Source: Saprospiraceae bacterium (GTDB lineage Bacteria > Bacteroidota > Bacteroidia > Chitinophagales > Saprospiraceae). Taken from it: DNA of 50,020 nucleotides. The notes under the pieces are model-generated. The model saw only the letters and a list, made by a program, of their open reading frames with translations, was not told the DNA's origin and did no database searches. Both the position numbers and the translations under genes were made by a program. Below are positions 1 through 9,900 of the stretch, piece after piece; position 1 is the stretch's first letter, and each line of letters begins with the position of its first letter. The stretch spans positions 1 through 50,020 of the forward strand of contig WFXH01000085.1 in the NCBI GenBank assembly GCA_015490715.1. The letters run 5' to 3'.

Positions 1-626
1 GCCTTAGGGCCCAGACCCTGTACGATATTGAGCACGCCCTCGGGCAATCCCACTTCGCTACAGATCTCCCCGAGCAAATAAGCTGTCACAGGTGTCAACT
101 CACTCGGCTTAGCTACGACGGTATTACCTGCAGCAAGGGCCGGCGCTACCTTCCAGGTAAATAAATACAAGGGCAAATTCCAGGGCGAAATACACCCCAC
201 TACGCCCAGGGGTTTGCGCAAGACGTAGTTGATCGCCTGAGGTTTGCGCATTTCATACGACTCACTGCCAAAGTGCAAGGCTGCCGTAGCAAAAAAGCGA
301 AAATTTTTCGACGCCCTCGGTATGTCCACGCTCCTGGCAAGCCATAAAGGCTTGCCGTTATCTCGCGATTCGGCCTCTGCCAATTCCTTTGCCCGGGCCT
401 CTATACGCTCCGCGATGCGCATCAGATAAGCGTAACGATCTTCTGCACTTAAGCCCGACCACAGGGGAAAGGCTTTCTTTGCTGCGCGATAGGCCTCCTC
501 TACATCGCGCGCATCTGAATCGGGTAGCTGACTATACACCTGTCCCGTGGCCGGCTCGATATTGTCCAACCATCGACCGCTCAGCGCAGGTCGCATTTCA
601 CCCGCTATGAAATTGTACACCTTCAT
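1..626 (-). CDS. Aldehyde dehydrogenase, N-terminal part (2-aminomuconate semialdehyde dehydrogenase-like)
   Basis: Reading the minus strand from an ATG at 624-626 gives 208 open residues that run off the left edge. The protein is an NAD(P)-dependent aldehyde dehydrogenase. Visible are the SPWNLPLY segment near residue 155 and the cofactor-binding AKPSE motif about 25 residues later. The catalytic Cys and Glu lie beyond the window. The stretch SRDNGKPLWLARSVDIPR followed by NFRFFA resembles animal ALDH8A1 and bacterial 2-hydroxymuconate/2-aminomuconate semialdehyde dehydrogenases, which act in tryptophan (kynurenine) or aromatic ring-cleavage breakdown. The family call is firm. The substrate is inference from recalled similarity, and no other pathway gene is visible. 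The gene is transcribed away from the glycosyltransferase at 770. Confidence 0.9.
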   Translation of the reverse strand, partial: MKVYNFIAGEMRPALSGRWLDNIEPATGQVYSQLPDSDARDVEEAYRAAKKAFPLWSGLSAEDRYAYLMRIAERIEARAKELAEAESRDNGKPLWLARSVDIPRASKNFRFFATAALHFGSESYEMRKPQAINYVLRKPLGVVGCISPWNLPLYLFTWKVAPALAAGNTVVAKPSELTPVTAYLLGEICSEVGLPEGVLNIVQGLGPK

Positions 627-740
627 AGGACTATACTTTGCACCATTTTATACCCATGCCCTACAAATACCTATCTCTACGCAACTCAAGATGCCGATCC
701 AATTCTTGCCCGACAATGCACGGATTTGGGTCGAAAATAA

Positions 741-748
741 TACTTTTG
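741..748 (+). promoter_or_regulatory. Bacteroidota -7 promoter element (TACTTTTG)
   Basis: Exact match to the phylum consensus TAnnTTTG, 21 bases before the TTG start of the glycosyltransferase. It supports the otherwise weak TTG start. No convincing -33 TTG at normal spacing was seen. Confidence 0.6.
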
Positions 749-769
749 TGACAACGTAAAGCGCAGGCA

Positions 770-1981
770 TTGTCCACACTATCCCCTTCCGTTGCGGTGT
801 TTACTTCGCGTTTTCCCTATCCTTTGGAGCGCGGGGACAAGCTGCGCATCTACCATCAGATACGCGTCTTGAGTCGTCAGTTTGAGGTCTATCTCTTTGC
901 GCTAAGCGATGGAGATGTACCGCCTTCTCACTGGGCGCAAGTAGAACAGTATTGTCGGCAAATACGGGTCTACCCTATCTCCAAGTCACGTCGGTTGTGG
1001 AACATCGCTCGGGGAGGTCTGCGTGGTTTGCCGCTTCAGGTCGGTTATTTTTACGATCCCGATGTGGCGGCAAAAATGCGCGAGGACGTCGAACGCATTG
1101 GTCCGGATCTCCTGTACTTTCATCTGGCGCGTATGGCTCCCTACGCCCACCATTTCATACAGCCTAAAATACTCGACTATATGGACGCCTTTGGCTGGGG
1201 TATGCGCCATCGGCGGTACCGCCTCCCCCTGTGGCAACAACTGCTCTACGTATTGGAGTCAAAGTGGATGGAGCACTATGAGGCAAATATTTTTGACAGC
1301 TTTGATGGTCACACCATCATCTCTCAGCAAGACCGTGAGCGCTTACCCCTACCTGAGCGACAACGCCAACGCATCGTCATCGTGCCCAACGGGGTAGACA
1401 TCTTCTTCTTCCAACCGTATATGGGCCTCGAACGTCAGTACGATTTGTGCTTTGTCGGCAATCTCGGCTATCCACCCAACATCCACGCTGCGCGTTATCT
1501 CGTCAGGCAAATACTCCCCCTTTTACGTCGAAAGAGTAATCACCCCTGGAAAGTGTTGCTTGCAGGAGCACGGCCCCATGCTCAGGTACGTCGACTCGCG
1601 TCCAAGGATATCACAGTCTCGGGCTGGCTCGAAGATATCCGCCATGCCTATGCCAGCTCACGGATTTTTGTCGCTCCGCTCTTCACGGGCACGGGCCTGC
1701 AGAATAAAATCCTTGAAGCCATGGCTATGGGCATTCCCTGCATTACGAGCACAATGGTTAACAACGCCATCGGGGCTACCGACGGTGAGACCATCCTACT
1801 GGCCAACACACCCGAGGAATTTGCCAATAAAATACTACTCCTCCATCAGAATGAAGCACTGTATAAGGGCATATCCGAACGCGCTCGACAGTTTGTCGAA
1901 CAGCGCTATAGCTGGGAGCATAAGACCCAGCCCTTAATCGAGCTAGTCAACCGATTGTGGAGGAGCAATCGGCGCTCCTGA
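770..1981 (+). CDS. Glycosyltransferase family 4 (GT-B fold)
   Basis: 403 residues with the two-domain GT-B layout. The N-terminal acceptor domain opens with SRFPYPLERGDKLR, typical of the stp1/XrtA-type sugar transferases. The C-terminal donor domain carries GTGLQNKILEAMAMGIPC, the EX7E-type sugar-nucleotide binding signature. It probably transfers a sugar from a nucleotide donor at the cytoplasmic face of the membrane, for polysaccharide or glycolipid assembly. The start is a TTG: no ATG lies between the upstream in-frame stop at 749 and the conserved first beta-strand, and a TAnnTTTG element sits at 741-748. It is a single gene; the next gene converges from the other strand. Donor and acceptor cannot be told from sequence. 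Confidence 0.88.
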   Translation: MSTLSPSVAVFTSRFPYPLERGDKLRIYHQIRVLSRQFEVYLFALSDGDVPPSHWAQVEQYCRQIRVYPISKSRRLWNIARGGLRGLPLQVGYFYDPDVAAKMREDVERIGPDLLYFHLARMAPYAHHFIQPKILDYMDAFGWGMRHRRYRLPLWQQLLYVLESKWMEHYEANIFDSFDGHTIISQQDRERLPLPERQRQRIVIVPNGVDIFFFQPYMGLERQYDLCFVGNLGYPPNIHAARYLVRQILPLLRRKSNHPWKVLLAGARPHAQVRRLASKDITVSGWLEDIRHAYASSRIFVAPLFTGTGLQNKILEAMAMGIPCITSTMVNNAIGATDGETILLANTPEEFANKILLLHQNEALYKGISERARQFVEQRYSWEHKTQPLIELVNRLWRSNRRS

Positions 1982-2035
1982 GGATTGTATTAGGCATGTC
2001 CTTTAAGTGCAAGATACCGCCTTGGCCAATCGGAG

Positions 2036-2977
2036 TTACTGCTTACTCAAAATATTTTCAAAGAGATTAAAGGCTAGTGTAATCTCGTGCGAGCCGTTGT
2101 TGTACTGTTGAAATTCCCTGAAGGAGACATCGTAGGAATAGAAGAAGTAGAAGTTGCTGACATTGACACCGAGCAGAAAGCCTAAGCTATTGGGGGCACC
2201 TATGCTGCTGAGCACCCCACCAAAGAGCTTGTCGTCCAAAAAGCTGGCAATGACATTCAAGTCGACGTGTAGCGGAATGTCTCCCAACTTCTTGATGTAG
2301 ACGCTCGGTTCGACCTCGAGTTGATAGCCCTGGATTTTAAAGGGCATGGATAGGTTGGCGATAAAGTTAAATCGGTTTTCCGTTGCTTGGTTGATGGCCG
2401 TCCCGCCCAGGCGCGTATTGATCACACTGGGAAAAGTTAAGCCGAAGATCAGCCGATTGGAATAACTGGCCACCATACCGATCGATGATGCGAAGTACTC
2501 CACGCCATTGACTGCGTTGAAGACAATAGGATCATCTCTATCCATACTCGGATCGGTCAACACCGACGGTGAGAGGGAATATCGTATATATCCCGTCATC
2601 AGTCCGAGGGAAAAGTCCAGTTCGCCGGCGCGAAAGCGGTAAGCATAGGACAGCTGGCCGCGAAAGCGCTGCGATTTTCCGAAGGTCTCTACGTGCATCA
2701 GTCCCCCTATACCGATCTTGCTGTAGGCAGGTCCGTGGTATGCCAGGCTAAAGGCTTGCGGTGCACCGTCGTGACCGGCCCATTGGCTGCGGTAATTGAA
2801 AAACAACCGGTATTTGCCCGACAAGCCTGTATAAGCGGGATTGAGGAGCACGGGATTGAGGGCGTATTGCGTAAAAACCCCGGGCATCTCGGGGGTAATG
2901 GCGTAGTCCTGGGCACGCATATTTTGCCCCCAAATGTACAACGCAAAGACGACCATTCCGATAAAACCCTTCTTCAT
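2036..2977 (-). CDS. PorP/SprF family type IX secretion outer-membrane protein
   Basis: 313 residues. A signal peptide (MKKGFIGMVVFALYIWGQ, cleavage near AQD) is followed by the family opening, with QYALNPVLLNPAYTG near residue 40 and then NYRSQWAG. The rest is a run of short amphipathic beta-strands rich in aromatic residues, as expected for an outer-membrane beta-barrel of about 300 residues. PorP/SprF proteins work with the T9SS and hold type B (CHU_C) cargo such as SprB at the cell surface. It lies 40 bases downstream of the cohesin/SprB/CHU_C gene on the same strand with no terminator between, so the two are probably one operon and a cargo-anchor pair. The family call is firm; the pairing is inference from position. 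Confidence 0.92.
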   Translation of the reverse strand: MKKGFIGMVVFALYIWGQNMRAQDYAITPEMPGVFTQYALNPVLLNPAYTGLSGKYRLFFNYRSQWAGHDGAPQAFSLAYHGPAYSKIGIGGLMHVETFGKSQRFRGQLSYAYRFRAGELDFSLGLMTGYIRYSLSPSVLTDPSMDRDDPIVFNAVNGVEYFASSIGMVASYSNRLIFGLTFPSVINTRLGGTAINQATENRFNFIANLSMPFKIQGYQLEVEPSVYIKKLGDIPLHVDLNVIASFLDDKLFGGVLSSIGAPNSLGFLLGVNVSNFYFFYSYDVSFREFQQYNNGSHEITLAFNLFENILSKQ

Positions 2978-3017
2978 TCGTCGATATTTTTATGATAGCA
3001 TGTAGCTCGATTCAATC

Positions 3018-6000
3018 TCAACGCTCGATGACGACTGTACCCTTGTAATACCGCTCTACTCCCGAAGGCAGGATGACTTTGAATACCCAGAGGTATCCAC
3101 CTTCAGGGAGTGGATTGTTGTTGAAGTCGACTCCGTGCCATCCTTCTTGCAGCTCGCTGCGGTAATTTACTTTTTCCCAGACGAGGCGGCCCCACCGATC
3201 GTAAATGCGCAGGACGTTGTCGTACTGGGCATCACAGGTGATGAGCAAGAAGTCGTTGAGCCCGTCGTCGTTGGGCGTGATCACGGGGCGAGCGGTAAAG
3301 CACTCGGTGGGCTCGTCACCCCTGATGCATACTTTAAAGTTTACAATGACTTCACAGCCCTTGGCATCGGTGACGATGACATTGCAATTGACGCCTCCGG
3401 GGAGATTGTCGACCACCTCATCTGTGGCGTCATTGCACCACAGATACGTGTAGGGCGGAGTACCTCCCTGAACATTGACCCGATAGATAGCATCTAAAGC
3501 TCCACTTGCCGTAGCACACGAATCCACTTGGATACTCGCCTCCAGTACCGGCGGTTCGGTCAAGATCACTACCTCTTCGAAGACGATGTTGCCGTCCTTA
3601 TCTATGACGGTCACGGTGTAGGTGCCTGCGGGCAGATTGGTCGCAATCGTATCGCGCAGGTTGTCGTCGTGGCTCCACATGACGGTGTAGTCCGCAGGAT
3701 TGGCACCCTTGATGTGTACGGCAATCCAGCCGTCTTTGGCCCCAGCGCAACTGATGTTGTAATTGCCGTTATACTCCGAGGTCGTCACCATGATCTCTAC
3801 CGTATCTCCACCACCACCACCGCATTCCAACAAAGGTAGTAAGATGGTCGAATCTGTCGTACATCCTTTGCTGTCTGTCACCTTAAGGGTATAATACCCA
3901 GGCTCTACACCGATGAGGTCTTTATTGTTGCTCACGACCTGTTCGTCTTCGTTTTGCCATTCATATGTGTAATCGGGTGTACCTCCCGTCACTTTGATGT
4001 AGATCGCTCCATCGCGCCTTCCCGGGCAGGTGGTATCGATGGCCATGATGGTGATTTCGATCGGATCGGGCCCATTGACGACAAAGGTGTCGGTATAGAC
4101 GATATTGGTGGTATCCATGAGGTGCACCACGTAGGTGCCGGGGCAGAGATTTTCTAAGGTGAAGCCTTCGACATTGTTCACCCCGGGTCCGTTCCAAACT
4201 GCCTTCAACGGACCACATCCGCCTTCCGCGCTAATCTGAATGCGGCCGTCGCAAGAGCCTGGGCAGGTTTCGTCACGTACCTCTGACGAGGTGATTCGGA
4301 TCTCCTGTCCTGGCACGAAGATGGTGTCGTTGCCCACAAAACAATAGACTCCTTGATAGACCGTATCGTAGTCCGTGCCATTAAAGACATATTGGGGCAC
4401 CGAATCCCGTACATTTAATACCTCATAAGTGCACGCACAGACATTTTCCACCACAGGTCCCTGGGTACCACTTACCAACCACCGTATGGAATACTTTCCG
4501 TAACCTCCATTCACCTGCGCAACGATGCGTCCGGTGCAATTTCCAGTGGTATCGGGAGTGATCATCCAGCTTTTGGTCAACGGCGGAGGATCCTGTATGA
4601 CGAAATTGCCGAATGTGTCTTTTTCACCCGTAGTAGTATTTTCGATGACGACGAAATACGTCCCCGCACTTACGTTGTTCAGTGTCTGATTGGTGCCGCC
4701 CTCAGAGGCGGGTATGGGCATGCCATTGCGGTACCATTGATAGCGATAAGAGCCGGGCGGTTGCACATCGAGCACGATCAATCCGTTGTTGTCGCCATGG
4801 CACCGCGGTGGATGGATGCGCGTCGCGGTAGCGTTGATGCCTCCACCTCCGGGACAGACGATCGTCACTTTTCCGTGTTCGACCCGGTACGGTACTGTGT
4901 TAAAATTGCTATCATTAAACTCAATCCTCTTAATCGTTCCAGCGGTATCAATGCGAACGGGAGACATATCCTTACAATCCCCTCTTGCGTAGAAACACAC
5001 CTTGAATAGGGCCGTACTATCCTGCAGAGTGACACCCGTAGACGACGGATGGCTCCACGAAAAGAACAGGAACTTCGTCTTCGAATCCACACTAAAGGGG
5101 TCGAGCCCCTGAGGTAAAATGAAATCTTCGACGGGATTATCGCGGTCGATCTCTAAGACATTGGTGTCGTACTTGACGACAAATTGTGCGGTTTCGATAT
5201 CCTTGAAATTGTTGACCTGTATGGGCACACAGATACGCTCCCCCTTGTTGACATTGTAATCCTGGACAAAGACCGTCAGGCGATCATCGCCTCCTGTATC
5301 ACACGCCACGGTGACCGTGCCGGGCAGATAGAGATTGCGCGGATCTTCGTCGGTCAAGACGCTCGTGTAGACCCGGTTGAGGTAGAAGATATCGACCGTG
5401 TCGGGTTGATAGAGAGTATCGTCTTGGATGTAGATGAGTGTCGAATCGTTGCAATTGCCCACCACATCGAAGCAAACATCAAAAAGGCGCGTACCATCCG
5501 GTGCATTCAATGGATCCACAAGAAGCGCTATCAAGGATAATGCTCCATCAAAGACCTCCTCACTAAAGACAGTACCGCTCGAATCTGGAATGTACTGCAA
5601 GTTGAAGTTTTTCAATCGCGGGTTGCTCAACACAGCGGGATCCCACTGGATCGCAAATTGAAAGGACAATACGTCTTGATAGTGATAAAAGCGCACGGGC
5701 ACGCACACTTCCTCACCCGGTCGTGCATCGCGACTTTCAAAGGCAACTAAAAAAGTATCGATTCCCGAAGTGTCCAATTGGATGGTGAGGCTACCCGGTG
5801 TGGTCCGAACGGGTAATTCATTGCCGTCGGGATCGGTAAATTCAAGGTAATACGTGTTTAGCTTGTGATCAAAGGTCTCCGAAGTCACCTGCGTTGTGTT
5901 GCCCGGATTGCCCGTCAATTGGAAACACGCCTTAAAAATGGTCGATCCATCGGGTAGGGACACTCCATTGGGGGAATTTGGCTGCCAGGATACATTTAAA

Positions 6001-6746
6001 AAGGTGCTATCGACATAATTGTATTGCTTGGTGGGCTCAAAAGTGCCCAAGGATGGGTGTGCATCGATGATGCGCGTAAAACGCGCCACTTTGGTGTCCC
6101 ACCGCACCGGCATGGTAAAAGAAGCGACATTATCAAAATTGTCGACAGTAAAATCGATGCACACCTCCTCGTTGGGAGCGCCTATCGCACTACCAATATG
6201 CACTACGATAGTGGTATCACTATTGCCTCCACCGCCAGCACCCTCGACAAGGTACACCGCATGCGTCAAGGTATAGGGCAGGTTAACATCCGGCCCTGAC
6301 CTCTTGTCCTGGACAATCTCAATCTCGGTCTTTGTCGTGTTCGAAGGCACAATGTAGACGGTATCCGGCCTGGACGTGGACTGTAATGCGGTGAAATACA
6401 GGCTTAACAAATGCGTCTTCGGAATCTTAGTCACACCTTCGTTGGTAGCCTTATTCCATTGCACGCGAATGGTGTCCGAATCAAACGGTTTAAACACCGA
6501 CATGGAGGAAAAATCGGAATCCTCTATCCTGTGTCCGAGGTATTGCAAGGTATTGGTGTCAAACTTGAAGCCAAAATCCAAACCAATAACATCTTCGAGA
6601 TTGGAGATATAGACCTTTACTTGGAGGGAATCTCCTACCGATACAGTATCTCCCACTGCAATGAGTTCGACCACCTGATTTTGTTGAGACCAGAGCTGGA
6701 CAGTGGAAAATACCACAACCGATAATGCCCATAGGATTTTTTTCAT
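3018..6746 (-). CDS. Giant T9SS surface protein: four cohesin-like modules, SprB-like repeats, CHU_C end
   Basis: 1242 residues from the ATG at 6744-6746, which gives a clean signal peptide (MKKILWALSVVVFSTVQLWS). An in-frame ATG at 6890 would add 48 residues with no signal character. Modules in order: four cohesin-like beta-sandwiches (about residues 24-165, 178-322, 330-482, 489-632), each with a G-[ED]-x-[VI]-C/Q-V-P/K-V-type opening and an F.V.[FYW]D...L strand; about six SprB-like repeats (637-1140) with GGTPPYTYLW- and AGTYTVTVIDKDG-type signatures; and a CHU_C gliding-motility C-terminal module (1150-1242) with ITPNDDGLND and IYDRWGRLVW. Oligo-glycine linkers separate blocks (169-174, 633-636, 976-980). 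It is probably exported by the T9SS and anchored with the adjacent PorP/SprF protein. The ligand is unknown; cohesins classically bind dockerins, and the upstream gene encodes one. Confidence 0.9.
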   Translation of the reverse strand: MKKILWALSVVVFSTVQLWSQQNQVVELIAVGDTVSVGDSLQVKVYISNLEDVIGLDFGFKFDTNTLQYLGHRIEDSDFSSMSVFKPFDSDTIRVQWNKATNEGVTKIPKTHLLSLYFTALQSTSRPDTVYIVPSNTTKTEIEIVQDKRSGPDVNLPYTLTHAVYLVEGAGGGGNSDTTIVVHIGSAIGAPNEEVCIDFTVDNFDNVASFTMPVRWDTKVARFTRIIDAHPSLGTFEPTKQYNYVDSTFLNVSWQPNSPNGVSLPDGSTIFKACFQLTGNPGNTTQVTSETFDHKLNTYYLEFTDPDGNELPVRTTPGSLTIQLDTSGIDTFLVAFESRDARPGEEVCVPVRFYHYQDVLSFQFAIQWDPAVLSNPRLKNFNLQYIPDSSGTVFSEEVFDGALSLIALLVDPLNAPDGTRLFDVCFDVVGNCNDSTLIYIQDDTLYQPDTVDIFYLNRVYTSVLTDEDPRNLYLPGTVTVACDTGGDDRLTVFVQDYNVNKGERICVPIQVNNFKDIETAQFVVKYDTNVLEIDRDNPVEDFILPQGLDPFSVDSKTKFLFFSWSHPSSTGVTLQDSTALFKVCFYARGDCKDMSPVRIDTAGTIKRIEFNDSNFNTVPYRVEHGKVTIVCPGGGGINATATRIHPPRCHGDNNGLIVLDVQPPGSYRYQWYRNGMPIPASEGGTNQTLNNVSAGTYFVVIENTTTGEKDTFGNFVIQDPPPLTKSWMITPDTTGNCTGRIVAQVNGGYGKYSIRWLVSGTQGPVVENVCACTYEVLNVRDSVPQYVFNGTDYDTVYQGVYCFVGNDTIFVPGQEIRITSSEVRDETCPGSCDGRIQISAEGGCGPLKAVWNGPGVNNVEGFTLENLCPGTYVVHLMDTTNIVYTDTFVVNGPDPIEITIMAIDTTCPGRRDGAIYIKVTGGTPDYTYEWQNEDEQVVSNNKDLIGVEPGYYTLKVTDSKGCTTDSTILLPLLECGGGGGDTVEIMVTTSEYNGNYNISCAGAKDGWIAVHIKGANPADYTVMWSHDDNLRDTIATNLPAGTYTVTVIDKDGNIVFEEVVILTEPPVLEASIQVDSCATASGALDAIYRVNVQGGTPPYTYLWCNDATDEVVDNLPGGVNCNVIVTDAKGCEVIVNFKVCIRGDEPTECFTARPVITPNDDGLNDFLLITCDAQYDNVLRIYDRWGRLVWEKVNYRSELQEGWHGVDFNNNPLPEGGYLWVFKVILPSGVERYYKGTVVIER

Positions 6747-6905
6747 CTTCGAGGTATTTGGATTCACCAATTTGGATGCTGATGTCTCAGCCTTCCATCC
6801 AGTGGTATGCATGCTTTTGACTTTATAATGCAGTAAATTACGAAATTGTTGCATACCGATCTCTACTCTACCAATCAAAAACCTTACCATTATGCACCTT
6901 TAACG

Positions 6906-6939
6906 AAAAAAAATGCCCACCATTGAGCATGGTGGGCAT
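6906..6939 (-). terminator. Rho-independent terminator after the dockerin/cohesin gene
   Basis: A perfect 11-base stem (ATGCCCACCAT / ATGGTGGGCAT, 6913-6939) with a five-base loop. It is followed on the minus strand by a run of eight T (complement of 6906-6913). It lies 32 bases past the stop of the 6971-11191 gene, so that transcript should end before the cohesin-array gene. Confidence 0.9.
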
Positions 6940-6970
6940 AGAGAGGGTTACTTACCACGGTGGATTTACC

Positions 6971-9900
6971 TTACCGCAAGAGAATCATCTTCCGCGTAGC
7001 GGTGTATTTACCTGCTTCGAGTTGGTAGTACATGATTCCACTTCCTCGGAGTTCGCGTTCGTCGATTTCGACTTCATTGTACCCCTTGTCGTAGTATCCT
7101 TCGACGACGTGCAATACCTTTCCGGAAATGTCAAACACCGTCAGTTTGATCCAACCCGCTTCGGGCAGTACGAAGCCAATGGTGGTGTAGTGCGAAAACG
7201 GATTGGGACGGTTTTGGAGTAGTGCGAACCCATTTTCATCGACCTGCTCCTTAAACTGCATACGTGCCTTGTGGGTCTGGAACTGGGCATCGTACACCTC
7301 GGCAGGCGTCATAGCTGAGTTGATGGCAAAGGCCTCCCGCAAATCGCCGTCACGTAGTGCCGTAAACACGATCGTAAAGATCACATCGCCCTCTTTCAGC
7401 CCCTCTAAATGCATCCAGCTCGTGGTAAACATGCCCTGCTCGAGCTCGGCAAAGTTGAAGTTGTCGTTGGTGAGTACTACTTCGCCCTCTTCGATTTCGT
7501 CAAATCGTAGGATAGACGGATCGAATTTGACGGTAAACTGACCGGCGATGATTTTATCCAGCTGAATGCGGATGGGCACTTTGACGACTTGTCCCTCTTC
7601 GTAACGCACATTATCGACCAGGAAGGCCATTTCTTGCCCACGCGTACCGTTCGGATCGTAGGCATCACCCGACACGTCACCGATTTTAATGCCCATGAAG
7701 TTGGCATTCGGCACATTGGTCTGGAGATTTTGCAGCACGAGCTTGTCCGCAAAGGGGAACGGATTGCGCGGATCGTCAAACTGGAAGCTCTCGGGTACGA
7801 AGCGCCACGATTTCTGATCGTTCATCGTAAAGCGTCGTATCTTGCCCAATACCAGATGGCGGATGATCTGAATGTCGCCGACCGTGACCTTGCCATCGTT
7901 TGTGGCATCGGCAGCGATAAACTGTACCGGATCCGACAACAGACGTCTACCGAGGATGTGATTTTGAATGAGCACCAAATCGAGCGTCGTCACTCCACGG
8001 AGATGCTCCTTGTCATACTCCGGCTGGATAGTGTAGTCGTACCCCTTCTGGATATTGCGGAAGGCATAGTACCCAGTGCTGGGATCCGGCTGTACGACTT
8101 TTCGCGTACCACTGACGTTGTTGGTCAGCGCGACATCGACATCTTTGAGCAAATTGCCCTTGGCATCGTAAATCTTTCCACCTACAGCTATAAGACTGTT
8201 GCCACAGACAGAATCGGGATCTTGCAAGTCGAGCGTGACTTCGCAGTACGTCTGGTTGTTGCACTGGTCGATGACGTACATCCAGAACACCTGCTTGCCG
8301 ATGAAATCACAATCTAAGACGAACTCTCCCGTGCGAGCATCCGACCAACGCCCCGTTGCGGGATGGAAGAGTCGGAATCGCACATCGGTATTTTCGGGGC
8401 AATTGTCGTAGCTCTTGAGATTGAATTCGTTGGCCCAAATTGAAACGGTCTTCGACGAAGGCATGATGACCGTGCGCACTTCGTTGCGGCAGCTGGGCGT
8501 CGGCAGCTTGCGATCCAGTACGTCGAAGTAGAAGTACTTACACTCGCTGACGTTGCCGCATTGATCTTTTACTTTCCAGTGGATGCGATACTCGCCAAAG
8601 TCGAAGTACCCCACTACGCTATCGGCCGTGCCGTGGACAAACCTTCCGTATGGCTCCCATGTGCCTGCACCGTTGTGCGGGCCAGGGCGGCAGATGTTGC
8701 CGTTGACTTTGCGCTCGATCCAGTACTCCCACTGGAGATTGTCGGAGGCGCAATTGTCGTTGGCCGACGCCTTGAGTCGGATCTTGCGCGTCGAGGTGAA
8801 GTTGTCCTGTTTGCAGGCATAATCATCCAGCGGAGTAAATTCGATGTTGTCGCATGTAAAGGCCGGTGGCTCATTGTCGATGACCTTGATGATCTGCGTA
8901 TGGCACCATACACCCGGTGCACCACAGTTGAGATTGTCGCGCACCACCTGACACCAATCGATGACTGTCCACTGGCGGATAATCTTCAGGCACGCATCCG
9001 ACCCAAGGGTGAAGATCTTATCGTCATAGTTGATCGCCAGCGAATAACATCCACGCGCATTGCCGGCTACGAGCTCGGGCGTAAGCGTACCCCACGGCGC
9101 GTCTTCCGAAGGATCAAGGTCGTAGTCCGATGCACATCCGTCGTCAATGGTCGTATCGGGCACAAGTCCCCATATTTCATCGTCGAGCTGAAAGCGCTGG
9201 GTCTCTCGAATCGTTATGACCTGCGTACACGAAGCCGTATTGCCTGATCCGTCGCGCACGATGAAGGTGCGACGTACCCAGCCGATATTGCGCTTGCAGT
9301 CGTATTCTCGCTCGGATACGCGCACTTCGAAGGTCACGTTGCACATATCGTTGTCGTAGTATTCGCCATCGATACGCTCTTCTACGGGCACGCTCCACTG
9401 CACGCGCGGATCATTGGCTGCCGGAACGGGATTGCGCGGCGAGCCTGCCTTGACGATGGTGCCGAAGACGCTGAGATCCGACAAATCGTAGTCGCACGGC
9501 ACCGTCACATCCGGCGGACAGACCACCGTCGGCGGCAGCTTGTCTTGCACCGTCACCTCTACCATACAGGTGTTCATATTGCCGCGCTCGTCGACTACCT
9601 TGAGCACCACCATGTGCGGATTGCGCGTCAAATCCCGACAGCAAAATTCGACAAACTCTCCAAAGCTGGTATTGCCGCGTATACCACAGTTGTCGCGCAT
9701 GCGGCGTATCAACATCGTATCTATACCGCAGTTGTCCGTACTACCATCGTCAATACTGGTGGCATAGAGTTTGGCCTTGCCGTCGTAATTGAGCGACACG
9801 ACGGTGTGCTCATCGCATACGGGATTAGGCGGCACATCGTCGTAGACGTAGACATCGTACCGCGCAGTGACGTAGTTATTGCATTGATCCCTGAAATGGT

